Source of the DNA: Sinohyriopsis cumingii
Taxonomy: Eukaryota > Mollusca > Bivalvia > Unionida > Unionidae
Direction: 5' to 3'
Assembly (NCBI GenBank): GCA_028554795.2
Contig: CM068827.1
Location: 72,885,809-72,949,808 of the forward strand
DNA: 64,000 bases
The number at the start of each line of letters is the position of its first letter. The stretch's first letter is position 1. Below are positions 31,565 through 44,095 of this stretch, piece after piece. The notes under the pieces were generated by a model, which saw only the letters and a list, made by a program, of their open reading frames with translations, ran no database searches and had not been told where the DNA came from. The translations under genes were made by a program, and so were the position numbers.

Positions 31565-31818
31565 ACGCCTGTGGGCAGTATATAGCTCGAGACTTGATTT
31601 ATTCCAAGCCCTGGAAGAAGTACCACATGTCAGTGCATTACCATTATACTATGAATACTTATGGAGCGACAACAATGGGAAAGACTACGTTTGTGCTAAA
31701 TCAGATGGAGAATACACAGAACGATGTTCCGCATTACACAGTTTTTACCTGTCCAGTACAGATTTCACTGTTAAGAAGAGTGCAGAACATTGTGAGCAAA
31801 TCCTCCGATTGTAAATGG
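31565..31818 (+). other. Possible exon or decayed coding fragment, unrecognised
   Basis: From about 31568 the plus frame ending TAA at 31816-31818 is open for about 80 codons, with balanced composition (for example LDLFQALEEVPHV, a Cys-containing middle, and FTVKKSAEHCEQIL). A second frame is also open over the same bases. There is no clear splice acceptor, no family match and no ATG-led start, so this may be chance. Confidence 0.2.
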
Positions 31819-31819
31819 T

Positions 31820-33555
31820 ACCGTGCATACACATTACATGCTGTCCTCTGAGACACATGTCTTCGTCATTTTCTTTCGATGACAGGTCCCTTGAATGGAG
31901 GTCGGCACGCTCCGATACCATTATTGTCACAAGTTAAGATTTATAACATAACCTTCTTTATAGGTTATTTAAGTGATCGATTGTTTTTCTTCTTATACCC
32001 TCTTGTGTATTACAACATCCAAGCCTGTTTAAGAACTTTTTATACTAATAGTACATGTGATGACGCCAGTTGTGAAAATAATGATAATTATTTAGTGTAG
32101 TCGTTGTCCCATTCCACGTTATGACCACTTTATAGAAAATTAATAATTGCGTCAGGGTGTTAACTGTTTAATTTCGATGAGCTGCATCTCTGATTTCTCT
32201 TCCTTCCGATTTTATACACGTCTACGAATATGTTAAATTCATTTTAAATTTTGCTACCCTCATTTTATTTGGGTATCGTTTAAAACCATGGTTATCTATT
32301 TAAATTGCATTTCAATGTCATATTTCATGAACACTTGGTGTATTTAACACAGGATCAAAGGCAGATAAGAAACTCCCGTCATCTGTATTATGCACCTGAA
32401 TGCAAGACATTTCGTTCTAAAGACATTCAGTAAAGGTATATGTGATCTTCGTTTGAGTGATTTATACCTGTCCATGGTCGTCATACAACTGCTATGACTG
32501 TTTCAATTTTATTGCTGTTAGTTGTTTCTAAATGATTATGTGTTATAAATAATTATATTTTTGGCCTTGACCTTGTCCAAAATCAAGTTCACTGTGTACC
32601 TGAATAGGGACAGCGATGTTGTTTTGATTTTGGTAACATCAAATGATACATATCTAATATTTACTCTGCGAGTGTGGGTTAAACATTAGGATCATTATGA
32701 ATAGATATATCCATGTATATTTGGGTCTGGGCCTCAGGTATTTGGAATTCCCCTATAAAGAAACTGTTGGAATCGATGTTTACCACATTCTTTAGTTAGC
32801 ATAATTTTAATAACATATTTTATTTGTTTTTAATTTAGAATTTTCTAAATGTTGACGTTGGACCTTCATCCTGGCTCTTCTTTTGTGACATAGTTTTATA
32901 TATAATCTTTTTTGTTTGAAAATGTATGCATCATTACTTGAATATTTTTAGAAAATTAATTCATATTGTTGTATCAGCATTTGATTTTGTTGGTATTATT
33001 CATACTAATTATTATTCACTGACAACACTTTGAGGTATTCAATAATATACTGGAACATTAATTTTGAATTATAGTGAATTCAGAAAGGACATCTTGAATT
33101 ATTTTATTGTGATTAATCGGAAGACTGTTAGTACATCGTCACACTTCAGACCACTGGTACATTAGTATATACAAGTCGACAGGTACATCATTACCTTCAG
33201 CGCTGGCTCTTATGTCGAACACCAATTTTATTTAATCAGAAGTGTAAAGAGTTTGCTGATTATAGAACAGTTTTGACTAATTTGACTATATTACCGTTTC
33301 TTTCACGTTATGGACCTCCGGAGTCCCAATGAGATTTCTCTTAAATTTTATCTCCAGTAGAATTGTATGTGGTCTTATTGGAAGTTGTATTCTGTCGAAT
33401 GGCTCTCTATATATCCGTGATAAGGGGTGGCTGTTTTCACTTTTCAGTCTTAGCAGACTCGAATCTGAATAAATATAATTACTTAAGTTGAGAAACACTA
33501 TATATGGAGTTCGAATATGCAAGTCTAATCAATTTCTTGAGTCAAAATGAAACGA
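31820..33555. other. No gene recognised
   Basis: AT-rich sequence with short chance frames only. Confidence 0.5.
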
Positions 33556-33559
33556 CCAC

Positions 33560-36130
33560 ACTTTGATGTGAAGAAAACAAACGTATCCACGAGACGATGA
33601 CAACTCGCGATGTCGTCTCATACGCTACGTGAAGTGTTAACTGAAGAGCATGACAATGGTTCGGAAAATGACATGAGTGAGTCTGAACTAATAACATTTG
33701 TATATACTACATGACCAAGAGTGTCAAAATCAACCACGGAAGAGAGTCTTTCAGTAGCTTACGATGATTACTTTTACATCCGAAGGAACCAAGAAGTGAC
33801 TTCCAGAAGACATGGAACGAAAGCTTACACGTACACGGTGAAATTTAAAGAGTTGTAAGTCTGAAGTGCACTAGAGAAATCAGCGGGATTCATTACATAT
33901 TTATGGGAACCATTATCAGAGACATTCAAGCGACAGTGCCGACCTAAATATCACGATCATTTGAAACTTTACATCAATAACGACAGTTTGATGTCTCATG
34001 TCTGGATCGAATTTAGTACACCGGCAATGTAATACCATCACAAATTATTGAAACAATTGGATCCTATTCACAAATCTAATGACAAGTTTGACATGACCGC
34101 TAAAATAGTCATTCTTCAGGCGTTTCACTTCCTAGAGGTAGCGGATAACAAAATTTAATTTGCGGAAAGAAATTTGCAGTACCAAACAAAGTATCATGAT
34201 TGAAAATCACCAAGATCAAATGTGCTTCACTGTAAGTTCTTCATGGCTAGAACGTATATAAGAAGAAAGAAAATAGAGCGGAATAGAAATTACCGTGAAA
34301 GAGCATTAGAAAATAGGGGAGAGAGACAAACAACGAAAAGTCGCGCAACTCCCTTTGCAGTAAGTAGTCATTTCTAAAGAGACCGTGTGGGAGTTCCTGA
34401 AACTCACAAACTTCTAAATGTTTTGGCCTTTTGTTATCCTTTATAATATTCCCTCAAACCGTTTGTCTATCATGTTTCGAGGACAAGATTTCCAAGATCA
34501 AAAATATATTCAAATGTATCATTATCAACATAATTTTTGTGTCTTTAACGGTACCTAAGGGTTCTTTGGAAACAGTTACTTTTGCAAAAACTGTGATTTG
34601 CCAATAGTGTGCAAAATATTCATTGTAGATTGAGACGTCTTGCTTAACGTCCATAATTTGTATTCCTGAAGAAAAACAAAACAATTAATTGCTCTAATTG
34701 CAAGCGAAACGTCGCCACTACATCACGTTACAAACAACACTGCATGAAATCGGTTCATCAATAGAAAAGTGCTTGCGAAATATTAAGATTGTGATCCACC
34801 AGCGGATATCTTATTCAAACGAATAACAAAATGGCACACATTGTTCCAGGAAAGGTAAGATTATTTTATTGAGACAAAGGTATGGACTCGAGCTTCAAAA
34901 TTTCATTCATAAATATGTTAACGGACTCAAGGAACAATTAAAGAAAGATCGGAACAAAAATAAAAAGAAAAGGGCAGATTTGATTTGTTTTGAGTTTGAA
35001 TGTCAACTAAGAGCTGGAATTCACATCCTCACTGTTTCAGTAACTCATAGTACTTTTGGCAAAGGTATCAAGGAACCAATACATTTTCATTGTCCCAACT
35101 GTAATAAAATTCCAGGAGCCCAGAAAAGATCGTTCGGAGTTCTCGTACTCTTGCTGATTTTAATGAATGAAGTTTAGACCATACCGATAACAGCTGGAGC
35201 AAAGACGACATACAGAATTATGTAAAATGTCACGAATATGCAACGTTAGTTTAGTAAGTCAAAGACAATATATGACAGAAATGTGGGAGTAAGATTACGA
35301 TCTACGTTTAACATACCACACAGAATTTAGACTAATTGTAAATTATTACCACATGGTTGATATCCAACCTTTAAATTCATGCGATAGTTTGTTAGGAGGC
35401 CGAACCAATGTGGCAGGCTTACTTTACGAAAGAGACGAACATTAAGAAGAGCAAGTCATATACATCAACGTGTTCATTGTATCCTTGGGTATGCAAACAT
35501 ACTCCATTCTCTACTGGCCACCTTGCAATACTGACAGAACACATCAACGTAGTAAACGGTCGCTAATACGAACATTTGGTCAGTTGGAAAGTCTTAACGA
35601 ATGTTTTCCATTTTGTGTTGCCAAATGAAGGCGAAGGAAAATTATGTTTCTTTTGTCGCACGTATACTGTGGCAGGTAATCAAGACCATACCTGTATCCT
35701 CCCAAATCAAGAGCCCGTTCTGACACGGGTATGTGTAAGTATTGAATTGCTTTATGCCGTCGATCGTAAATAACTTCACAATTGCATGAAATTTGTCACT
35801 TTTACACCACAGACAAAATACCGAAAGGATAAAAATTCGAGTCCAAGGAATGTTTTCCGAGTATGCAGCCAAATTAATAAAATTGAAACAAGAAGCAAGC
35901 GGCTTCCTTCTTGTCATCAGACTCCATTAAATAAAGTATAAACAAATTATATCGAACTCTAGAAGGCAACACTTTGGAACACTTGGCAAAGAATGAAGGA
36001 AGACTATCGTTTTCAAAAGTCACATTGAAGTGTTTGTGCGGAAAGTCGGATTAAAATCCTCTATTGTTAAATACGTAAGCCTTGGCAAATCCAAGTCTCT
36101 GTTTACAGTTATCGAAGAAGAACAACACGT
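33560..36130 (+). pseudogene. Second decayed family-B DNA polymerase, N-terminus to motif B
   Basis: It is longer and better ordered than the first remnant. A degenerate N-terminal region (33760-34350) has the composition of the leader of these polymerases. FEFEC at 34989-35003 is the exonuclease I D-x-E region with the first Asp as Glu. A CPNCNK zinc-like pair follows at about 35090, then GGRTN at 35395-35409, FHFVLP and KLCF at about 35605-35655, QEASG at 35889-35903 and a KVTLKCLCGK block (36016-36045) for motif B. The exonuclease-to-GGRTN distance is only about 400 bases, so part of the exonuclease domain is deleted. Stops and frameshifts are frequent. Motif C was not found, so the copy is truncated at or near 36.1 kb. 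Same strand as the first remnant, 25 kb away. Confidence 0.65.
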
Positions 36131-37789
36131 CCACCGATACAGCACGTGGAGAACCAGCAGACGATTTAATTGTGCTGAATTTGGAAGACTTTGCAAGGAT
36201 TGCATCCCACCCCTACCCCCGAAGAGGTTTGAAATGTCATCTGTGCTACCTTCTTGAAAATGTATGTAGAAAATTGTTTATTGTCTTGATAATCTTAATA
36301 AATTGATTTCTTACCTTGACACCGTCAGCTCCATGTTGCTGTGATAGCTATCGCATATAGACTGAAGACGAACGTGGACGGATGAATATACATAATACAC
36401 TATTTTAAGTTTTGCCAGAGGTAGACACAGACATTAAGGACACCAATACAGATATCGACATGCACAATTGCTTACAAAGTAGAAAGGCAATAGACTGACA
36501 CTGGAATATCGTTCGAGTCAAGCAGTCGACCTCAACTTCTTAAATGAAGCTGTAAATTTAGTGAAGGATGTATGCCTTCGGTAGAAAGCAATGGATTGAC
36601 ACAAAATTATAATTTATAAAAGAACTAAATCGTAACGTGTCCCTTAAAAAAGTTGTTCAGATTGTGAATCAGAAACAAGAGCGACATAAGAACAACAATA
36701 TTTTACCTTACGGATATGCGGGACTCTAACATTAAAAGATTCCACGAAAAGAAAGGTTATTGCTAATACAAGTGCCGACATAGCAAGATAAATTAAAAAC
36801 AGCACATGAGTATGGCAATCAATGCGGACTGCAAGATGAATCAACTGGAAAGCAATACTGTGCCTTGTGTCTAGTGTGATGCCATACACCGTGGAAGCAG
36901 CGCAGCACGACCTTTCTGCCATTTGTGTGAAAATCTATGGATCTAATGGATGCAGCTACAAACCACACTGGATACCACTAGCTCTTTGACATTTCCAATC
37001 AAAGAAGGCTAATTTTTCTTGCAACATTTCCTGGCTATAGAACTCTGAAAGTTAATTCAACAGGATCAAACAATGCCCCCAAAACGTCGATAAATTATCA
37101 ACTCCGAATTCTTCAGCATGAGTATCATTTCTCTACTCGTGACAATGAAAAGAAAGTGCGGTGTAGTAAGATGGTCCTCGAATTGGAGTAACGGACATGC
37201 ATGATGGTATCCGTGCTGCTACTCCCTTCGTTTGATTTGACATGATTATTACCAACCTAGACACTTTAACAGAGAGAATTCGAATTTTTTCCCCCTGAGC
37301 GGCGAGAAAACATTTACAAACCTCTTGTGCAGATCCAACTGAAAAGCTAAGAACAATTGCCTCCTTTACGTCGTCTGACCTGGTACAATATAATTTCTAA
37401 TCAAATATCGCTTTTCAAAAGTATTCCTATCACTACAAGGTGTTTTCCTGTAAATGAATAACATAATTGTGGTTAACAGTATTTGTGTTTTGACATTAAC
37501 GTGCTTTAATAATCACCTTGGGTAGTTCCTATGACTTCTAAAATATATTCTGAGTATGAGAAAGCATTAAGAGAGTTTTAAAACAATGTTGTCGACATCG
37601 AATTTCTGAATCAAACTTTTAAATAAAGAATCAAAGATGCATCTATATTTTCTCAGTTGAAAATACTGAAAAGAAAGATAATGTAGTAGAACGGTTCTAA
37701 GGATCATTGAAAGCAAAATGTGTAAAGCATACATTATTTACATTATGTGCTTGCCTTTGATCCATGATTAAGGATACAAATTTGACCTA
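36131..37789. other. No gene recognised; possibly tail of the polymerase element
   Basis: Scattered coding-like words on the plus strand, and a 92-codon minus frame (36644-36922), cannot be assigned. No polymerase motif C was found here. Confidence 0.35.
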
Positions 37790-38888
37790 CCAGACAAATG
37801 TCATTATTTTAAAGTTGTATACAGATAGTTGAGTTCAATGTCTAGCCTTATTTACAACTTAGAAAGTTCTGGGAGAGTTCGTTTGATCCACATTCCGGTT
37901 ATTGTATTGTTTCTTTGGTTTATATATGACTGTGACAAACAAAACTATTTATTACCATCTTAAGATCAATGTGTGGAATTTGTTACTATTGTGTTGAAAT
38001 ATAATTTGAGATTAAACATTTTGTAAACTTAATTGAAAAAAGATGCATACCAGAGTGTATGAAATTACGTAGAAATTGAGAAAATCAGATTAAATGGTCT
38101 GTTTTAATAACATCAGTTATCATCAATATTTATCACAGCTGTCCAGCCGCTCGATTATTCCTATCTTCTAATTGTCAAATTAAATTCTAAGATCTCTCAT
38201 ATTAAATGACAAACCCGTTTCGAATAATATCTGAAGACTGACATTAGAATCTAGTATTACTAATACTAACCGTACTGCGAATTCCTATATACAGGAATTG
38301 CAATCGTAAATATGGAGATACGCTAGTCTTTATTATACTCTCTAGCGTAAACAGATCCATATAGACTAATGGAATCTTTGCTAAGCGGTTGAGTGGAGAA
38401 ATATAAAGTAAAAACAAATAGATAACAACGGATTATTTTTTCTTTCTCTGTAACATGCTATGTGCGTTTGTGGATATTTTTTTCAACGTCTATTGTTCTT
38501 GTGTTATTTTCGCGTTATGATTGTGCTAAATTATTCATGTATGTATTCCTTCATCAAGGCAAGTGCCTATTGACGTTATTGTTTATAATAAATTGGGAAA
38601 AATGTACATTCATAATTGCAAATTTATTTTCAACAGGTGTAAGGTTTACAGTGTATTATATAATCTGCTATTTTATTCATTTTTCTTTATACAATTATTG
38701 CAGCAGTCTTTATTACCTAAAGATTTAGAGAAATTGACATCATTAAGTAATTTAAAGATCATTTTTAGAATAGTATCCAATTCAATATATTTTTTAATAT
38801 GTTCTTTTCGTTTCTTTTCCAAATGTAGTAGTTACATGTTGTGGAGACACAACTATAGTTTATTTCCATTAATATGTCTAACAAGTAA
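37790..38888 (+). repeat. Duplication segment alpha (copy 1)
   Basis: About 1.1 kb aligns in direct orientation with 45087-46187, from 'gtcattatttt' through 'aacaagtaa', with scattered substitutions and small indels. Neither copy has a credible coding frame. Open frames here, including one that runs on into the SINE at 39.0 kb, are not shared in frame with the other copy. Confidence 0.85.
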
Positions 38889-39023
38889 TGTTCTGGAAAA
38901 TATGCAACATATGAGTATACTAAGATCATACAATCAATATAAGTGTTGCATTGGCATGTACAAAACATCATGGTCAACGTATGTCAAGAAGGGCTTCTTG
39001 TTTAACATCTTAAATACATTACC

Positions 39024-39328
39024 TAACCGCTCCGGTGGCCTATTGTTTAGAGCGTCCGCCTCGTATGCGGTAGGTCGTGGGTTCGATCCCCGGTCAAGTC
39101 ATACCAAAGACTTACAAAAATGGTACTAACAGCTGCCTCGCCTGGCGCTCAGCATTAAGAGGTTAGTGTTAGGACAGGACCGGCCTGGTGTCAGGATAAT
39201 GTGACTGGGTGGGACATCATGCTACATGTCCGCGGCATGATGCCCCAGTGCTAGACCTCACTATAGACTGCCACATTACATACATCGTATCGGCATGACT
39301 GAAAAGTTGTTGAAGCTAAGTTAAAAGT
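39024..39328 (+). mobile_element. tRNA-derived SINE, family B, copy 2
   Basis: It has the best-preserved head of the family. The A-box region TGGCCTATTGTTTAGAGC, a CCGC/GCGG anticodon stem and B box GGTTCGATCCC (39080-39090) are followed by the common body and its hairpin (39211-39246). The 3' trailer and the lack of a matched acceptor stem argue against a working tRNA gene. Confidence 0.85.
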
Positions 39329-40128
39329 CCAAAACACACAAACACACAAAACATTGCCTTACGGATATGAGCGACGAGACGTAAAAATATACAATCATTA
39401 TATCGATAAACCGAAACACGTAGCACATTACAAGTGTGTTATGCTTGCTCCGTTTCAAAGTATCTACACTTTCGCCTTTAATTTGTGCGGAATAACTCTG
39501 CAAATAATGTTATAACGTTTGTTTATCCGTATTAATAAGGCAGAACAATAAACAAGTATTATCTCTAAAACTCTGTGCATATAGTTTTACTATTGCAGGA
39601 TCACTCATATTGATAGTTCTAACTGTTTGACACAAAAGGTTTGGCTGGTTAGTTAAGCTGTTTTCTTTTTTACATCCCCAAGACTCAAACAATCATCAAT
39701 TAGGCCACATTGATTCTTTTTGGTATTGTATCAACCAGTAATTCTAACATAGTATCCATTTTATCATCAGGATTTATCAAAATCATCATTCTATAATTTA
39801 GGAACCAATTTATATGGTAAGCTGTTGCACAGAATAGTTCGACAGATGAACGTGATAGAGTCTAACATCATTTACATTAATGCTTAAATATTTTAATTTC
39901 AGTGACTACAAAAGTTATCCCTTTATGAGCTTCCATAATATTCATGTTTTGTGCCAAATGTACACCTTTTTTCTGGTAATATACACGAGGAAAATTATGT
40001 TTATTTAAAACACGTTTGATCTTAGTTCATTAGTTCTACTCTCTATCATTTCAAAGGATTGTTGTTAGTGTAATGCTGAAAGTAAGATCTTAAGAAAGAT
40101 CCAAGGATGCAACGGAGAGTAAGTGATG

Positions 40129-40328
40129 TTAAAACCTTCTTTCCATACACAATAAACATCACGATCTATTTATAAATATTTGTTTTAAATATATGTTTAA
40201 AACATCTTTATATACACAGCAAATAACAGGATCTATTTACAAATATCTTGTTTAAATATATGTTCAAAACGTTTTACCATGCACAGCAAACATCACGATA
40301 TATCTACAAATATTTTGTGCATACTTGT
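40129..40328 (+). repeat. 66-bp tandem repeat, 3 copies
   Basis: Three imperfect units begin at 40129, 40196 and 40263, each running from 'aaaac' through 'cacag/acaat..aacatcac' to 'aaatatttt/atg'. The paralogous site near 52970-53035 has a single unit, so the expansion occurred after the duplication or was lost from the other copy. Confidence 0.65.
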
Positions 40329-40429
40329 TCCTGTTGTTCAGACAACTGAAACACCAATTTCAGCACCCCTTCCTCCAAGATTTATGTCTGAAATACAATC
40401 CAGAGTCCAACACATGAAATCACAAGCAG

Positions 40430-41040
40430 AAAAGATATGACTCATAATTGGCTCCTCAGTATAGAAAAGTATAATACCAAGGAGACTTTTTAAAACAGAT
40501 GTACAGACTCTAAGAGGTGCGAAAATCGACAACATCACGGACAGAATAATGAATAGGGATCTAACCTAAAACAACCAAATTATTATTTTTATAGGTGGAA
40601 ATGATCCTCTAGACGGAAGGTCACTAAATCAAATCAGAACAGATTTTGAAAGTTTACCTAATGCTGCTAGGTATTGCAGCCCCAAATACATAATAATAAT
40701 GATATAAGGACACGAAGGCGAAATAAATCAATGATCTGATAATTGACCTTTGTGAAGACATCAACCTACAGTACGTTCCACAATACATATCTTTCTTTCT
40801 TCAGAACTAGGATGTCAAACTAAGTCTCTATCACAGAAACAAAATTCATTTAAGCAGAAAAGTAACCTCTCAACTACTGAGAATCATTAACATGTATACC
40901 CCCATTTTCAGGCACTATAATAAAAAGTACTGTCTCTACTGTGGAGAAACTGGGCACATGACACAGGTATGCCATCATGGCAAACAGATTGAGTGCTTCA
41001 GATGCCATAACTATGGACACAAACAAAGGCTTTGTCTATC
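40430..41040 (+). pseudogene. LINE ORF1 remnant: SGNH-hydrolase domain plus two CCHC zinc knuckles
   Basis: The frame at 40441 reads LIIGSSV, matching block I of SGNH/GDSL hydrolases (GDS-like, nucleophile Ser). At 40594-40605 it reads GGND, which is block III (catalytic Asn). Near 40845-40870 IHLSRK resembles the D-x-x-H block that holds the catalytic His. Two retroviral-type knuckles of exact C-x2-C-x4-H-x4-C spacing follow, at 40931-40972 and 40994-41035. ORF1 proteins of this kind bind element RNA, and the esterase is known in CR1/L2 elements. In-frame stops (for example TAG and TAA in the first 130 bases of the block) and at least one frame change between the esterase and the knuckles show the copy is dead. 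Confidence 0.7.
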
Positions 41041-41359
41041 AGTGTATTATACATATTAGATTAGGAAGATGGCAAAGAGGAGAATGCCAGCGCTTCATCT
41101 ACAACAAATCTAAATGTACTTAGTGAGATTCCTGTCTCTAACTAATCTAAATGTGTCTAGTGAGACTCTTGTCTCTAGCTATTGTAATTGCAAAAGTTAA
41201 CATATTTTCAGGGTATGTATGTGGCTTTGAAGACGCTAATATATATGAACATTTAAACATGGAACCTTGATATCAGAATGATACAAGTAGTATGGAGACA
41301 ATCTCAGTGATTTCCCCATTGCATGATGACATACATATATTTGATACGAAACTAAATAC

Positions 41360-42240
41360 AAAAGGTTTTAACATAGGTCACTTAAATGTACAATGTATAG
41401 TGGGAAAAATAGACCAGATTAAGTAAATGTTTTCCAAGGAAAATAATATACATGTTTTAAGACTCAATGAAACCAAATTAAATGCTAACCACAATGATGA
41501 TCTATTTCACTGTCAATGCTACAATAAACCATTACGCAGGGACATAGAGACAGGGTCCTGTTGTATATATTAGGGAAGATCTACATGCAGAAAGGCGACT
41601 TGACTTGGAGTCACATGAAATTGAGAGTATCTGGGTGGAAATGTTTCAAAATAATTCAAAATCATTCCTGGTTGGTTTCATTTTTAGACCACCTTCCTCC
41701 AAAGGAATGATACCTTTTTGAAACAAATGAAAAATGTCCTAGCACAGGAGAAAGAAACATAACTACTCCGACATATAAATAAGGACCTTCTCATTACTCA
41801 AAAAGGGAACAACTGAATGGAATTTATTGAATTTATTTATTGAATCATTAGGCCAAGATCAACTGGCAAATGAGCCTGCAAGGGTAACAGAAAAATCAAG
41901 TACTATTGTTGATCACATTTATACCAACCTACCAGACAATGTGGCTTGTTTTAATGTATCGAATGTTGGTCTTAGTGATACTATCCTACCTTTTTGACAA
42001 GAAAAGTTTAATGCAAGAAAAATAAGAAAAATACACACAAAACGTTCACTTACAGATCGTTCAAAATTTTCAATGAAGAACAATTTCTCAACGACCGATA
42101 TAAAGTTCCATGGAATATGATCCAAAATTTGGATGACATAGATGAAGCTCTGAGTATGTGGACTGACTTATTCATGGATGTAGTCTCTAAGCATGCACCA
42201 CTCAAAGTACATCGATTAAAGACTGAAATTTAACCTAATT
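41360..42240 (+). pseudogene. LINE ORF2 remnant: AP-type endonuclease domain
   Basis: In shifting frames it keeps the hallmarks of the apurinic endonuclease that nicks target DNA. These are an N-terminal HLNVQC strand (about 41379), LNETKLN with the metal-binding Glu (about 41463), and IFRPP (about 41675). The terminal S-D-H motif reads S-D-T at about 41971, so the catalytic His is gone. The linker that follows (about 42110-42230) reads coherently as ORF2 sequence. Several stops interrupt it. Confidence 0.65.
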
Positions 42241-42479
42241 GGCTTACTACTGAAATCCTAGATGCTATGAAAACACGAGACCATTTCAAGGCTATAGGAA
42301 ACTATGCACAATGTAAAGTATGGAAAAATAAAATAACAAATATGAGTGAAAAAGCTAAAAAAATCTCATTATTAATCATTGCTTGAAAACAGAAGACCAA
42401 CATAAACTCCATTTGGAAAGTCTTCAATGAACTCACTGGAGGAACACACAAAGATCAGACAAATAAAATTCACTCACTT

Positions 42480-43379
42480 TTGGTAAATGACACCATAGTC
42501 ACTGATGACACTGACATTGCAAATGCTTTCAATGAATTTTTCACCAACATTACCACAAAGTTAAAAGAACCATTGATAGAAACCGACTCTACTGCAGCAG
42601 CAAAATCGCTAAGGATGTGTGTTTCTCTATCTCACCAGTATCGAAAAACCTTTTTTACAATATGACTCAGTGAACTTGATACCAAGAAAGCTACAGGACT
42701 TGTTCAGATTGGTCCACGACTCATTAAATCTTCTGCCTCTGCTATTATAGATAGCATAACATTCATAATCAATTTAAGTACTGGAACCTCATCTGTCCCC
42801 AAAATTTGGAAAACTGCAAAACTAACTCCTATTCACAAATCTGGTTCTAAGGATGACGCTGACAACTACCGACCAATCTCAATACTACCAAACGTGTCAA
42901 CAACGATTGAAAAACAAGTCCATGACTCATTCATGTCATATTTAACCAAACACTCGCTGTTACACCCTAATCAATCAGGCTTTAGACAGAAACATTCCTG
43001 TGAGACTGCCTTGATCTCCCTAACTGATAAATGGCTTCAATCACTTTACCAAAGTATAATAATGGGATCTGTTTTTGTTGATTTCATGAAAGCTTTTGAC
43101 ATGGTGGATCATAAAATCCGTTTGAAGACAATGAAAATCTACCAATGTGATGAAAGAACAATTAGACGATTTACTTCTTACTTAAGTGAAAGAACACAAC
43201 ATGTTTACATAAATAATGTTCTGTCTGAACCTGGAACAATTAGATATAGAGTACCGCAAGGCTCAAATCTAGGTCCATCACTATTTATTTTATTTATTAA
43301 TGACCTGCCACTTTTACTAAGAGACTCAATATCATCTGCAGATCTCTATGCAGATGAAACAACATTGTCAGACATCTAA
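42480..43379 (+). pseudogene. LINE ORF2 remnant: reverse transcriptase palm and fingers
   Basis: From about 42664 to 43379 the frame is open and clearly reverse transcriptase: NYRPISILP, GFRQKHSCETAL, motif A FVDFMKAFD, motif B VPQGSNLGP and motif C. Motif C is YADE (43347-43358) where active enzymes have YADD/FADD, so the second catalytic Asp is Glu. The preceding open stretch 42480-42665 is the end of the linker before fingers and is offset by a frameshift. A TAA at 43378 ends the frame soon after motif C. Confidence 0.85.
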
Positions 43380-43399
43380 AACACAAAGCATGAACTCGA

Positions 43400-44005
43400 A
43401 CTTTCTTTAAAGAATGCTCTAAACGAACTGGAAAACATGGACCGAAAATATAAAAAATATCAGTAAAAAAGTCAATTCAAGTTTATGACTTCTCAGTAGG
43501 ATAAGATATTTTCTTTCTGAAAGGCACAGAAAACTATTTTACGACAGTTACAAAAACCCTGACTACTGTAATACAGTATGGGGTAATTCAAATTATAAAA
43601 ACATAGCAAAGCTGGCACATCTTCAAAAGAGAGCATTAGGGCTAATATCAATCCAGAAAGAAAGCAAGGAAAAGTTAGCTGGTAAGTTAAAACTATTACC
43701 TATTAAAGACCGAATCTGTTTGAGAAAAGCCAAATTAATGTACAGGATATCCCATAATAGTGCTTCTGAATATTTACAATCACTATTCCAGTATACGCTA
43801 CCTGGTAATACTTTTCACTAGCGATCCATATCTATCAAACATTATAAAATTCCCAAACAAAATAAGGAGTTATTTATAAAAAAGTTTCCAATACTCTGGA
43901 ACTCTGTTCTGGAATAGTATTCCAGTTGAGATTAGAAATGCACACTCTATTTCCTTCTTCCAAACCCAATATATCCAGTGGCTTCAGAGATGCAGCTAAA
44001 TAAAT
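43400..44005 (+). pseudogene. LINE ORF2 remnant: thumb and C-terminal domain
   Basis: This continues ORF2 in broken frames. ISKKVNSSL and LLSRIRYFLSERH (split by TGA), YCNTVWGN, LAHLQKRALGLIS and LPIKDRICLRKAKLMYRIS are typical post-palm sequences. The jump from motif C to the ISKK block is much shorter than in this family, which implies an internal deletion of roughly 60-100 codons near 43430-43460. The 3' untranslated tail holds AATAAA and the (TTA)n run. Confidence 0.65.
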
Positions 44006-44094
44006 AAATTCCCTTGTATGAGGGCCTCAAGGTAGATTAGTTCTTAGCTAATTGTGTTACCCTCTTTAAATAAAGTCATTATTCTACTACAACT

Positions 44095-44095
44095 A

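Noticed and set aside
39024..39101. tRNA gene (anticodon-stem-like CCGC/GCGG)
   Set aside because: The acceptor stem does not pair properly and the same SINE body follows as in two other copies.
38563..39129. 188-codon plus-strand ORF
   Set aside because: It runs from the alpha repeat into a SINE and is not preserved in alpha'; composition is Phe/Ile/Tyr-rich as expected of AT-rich noncoding DNA.
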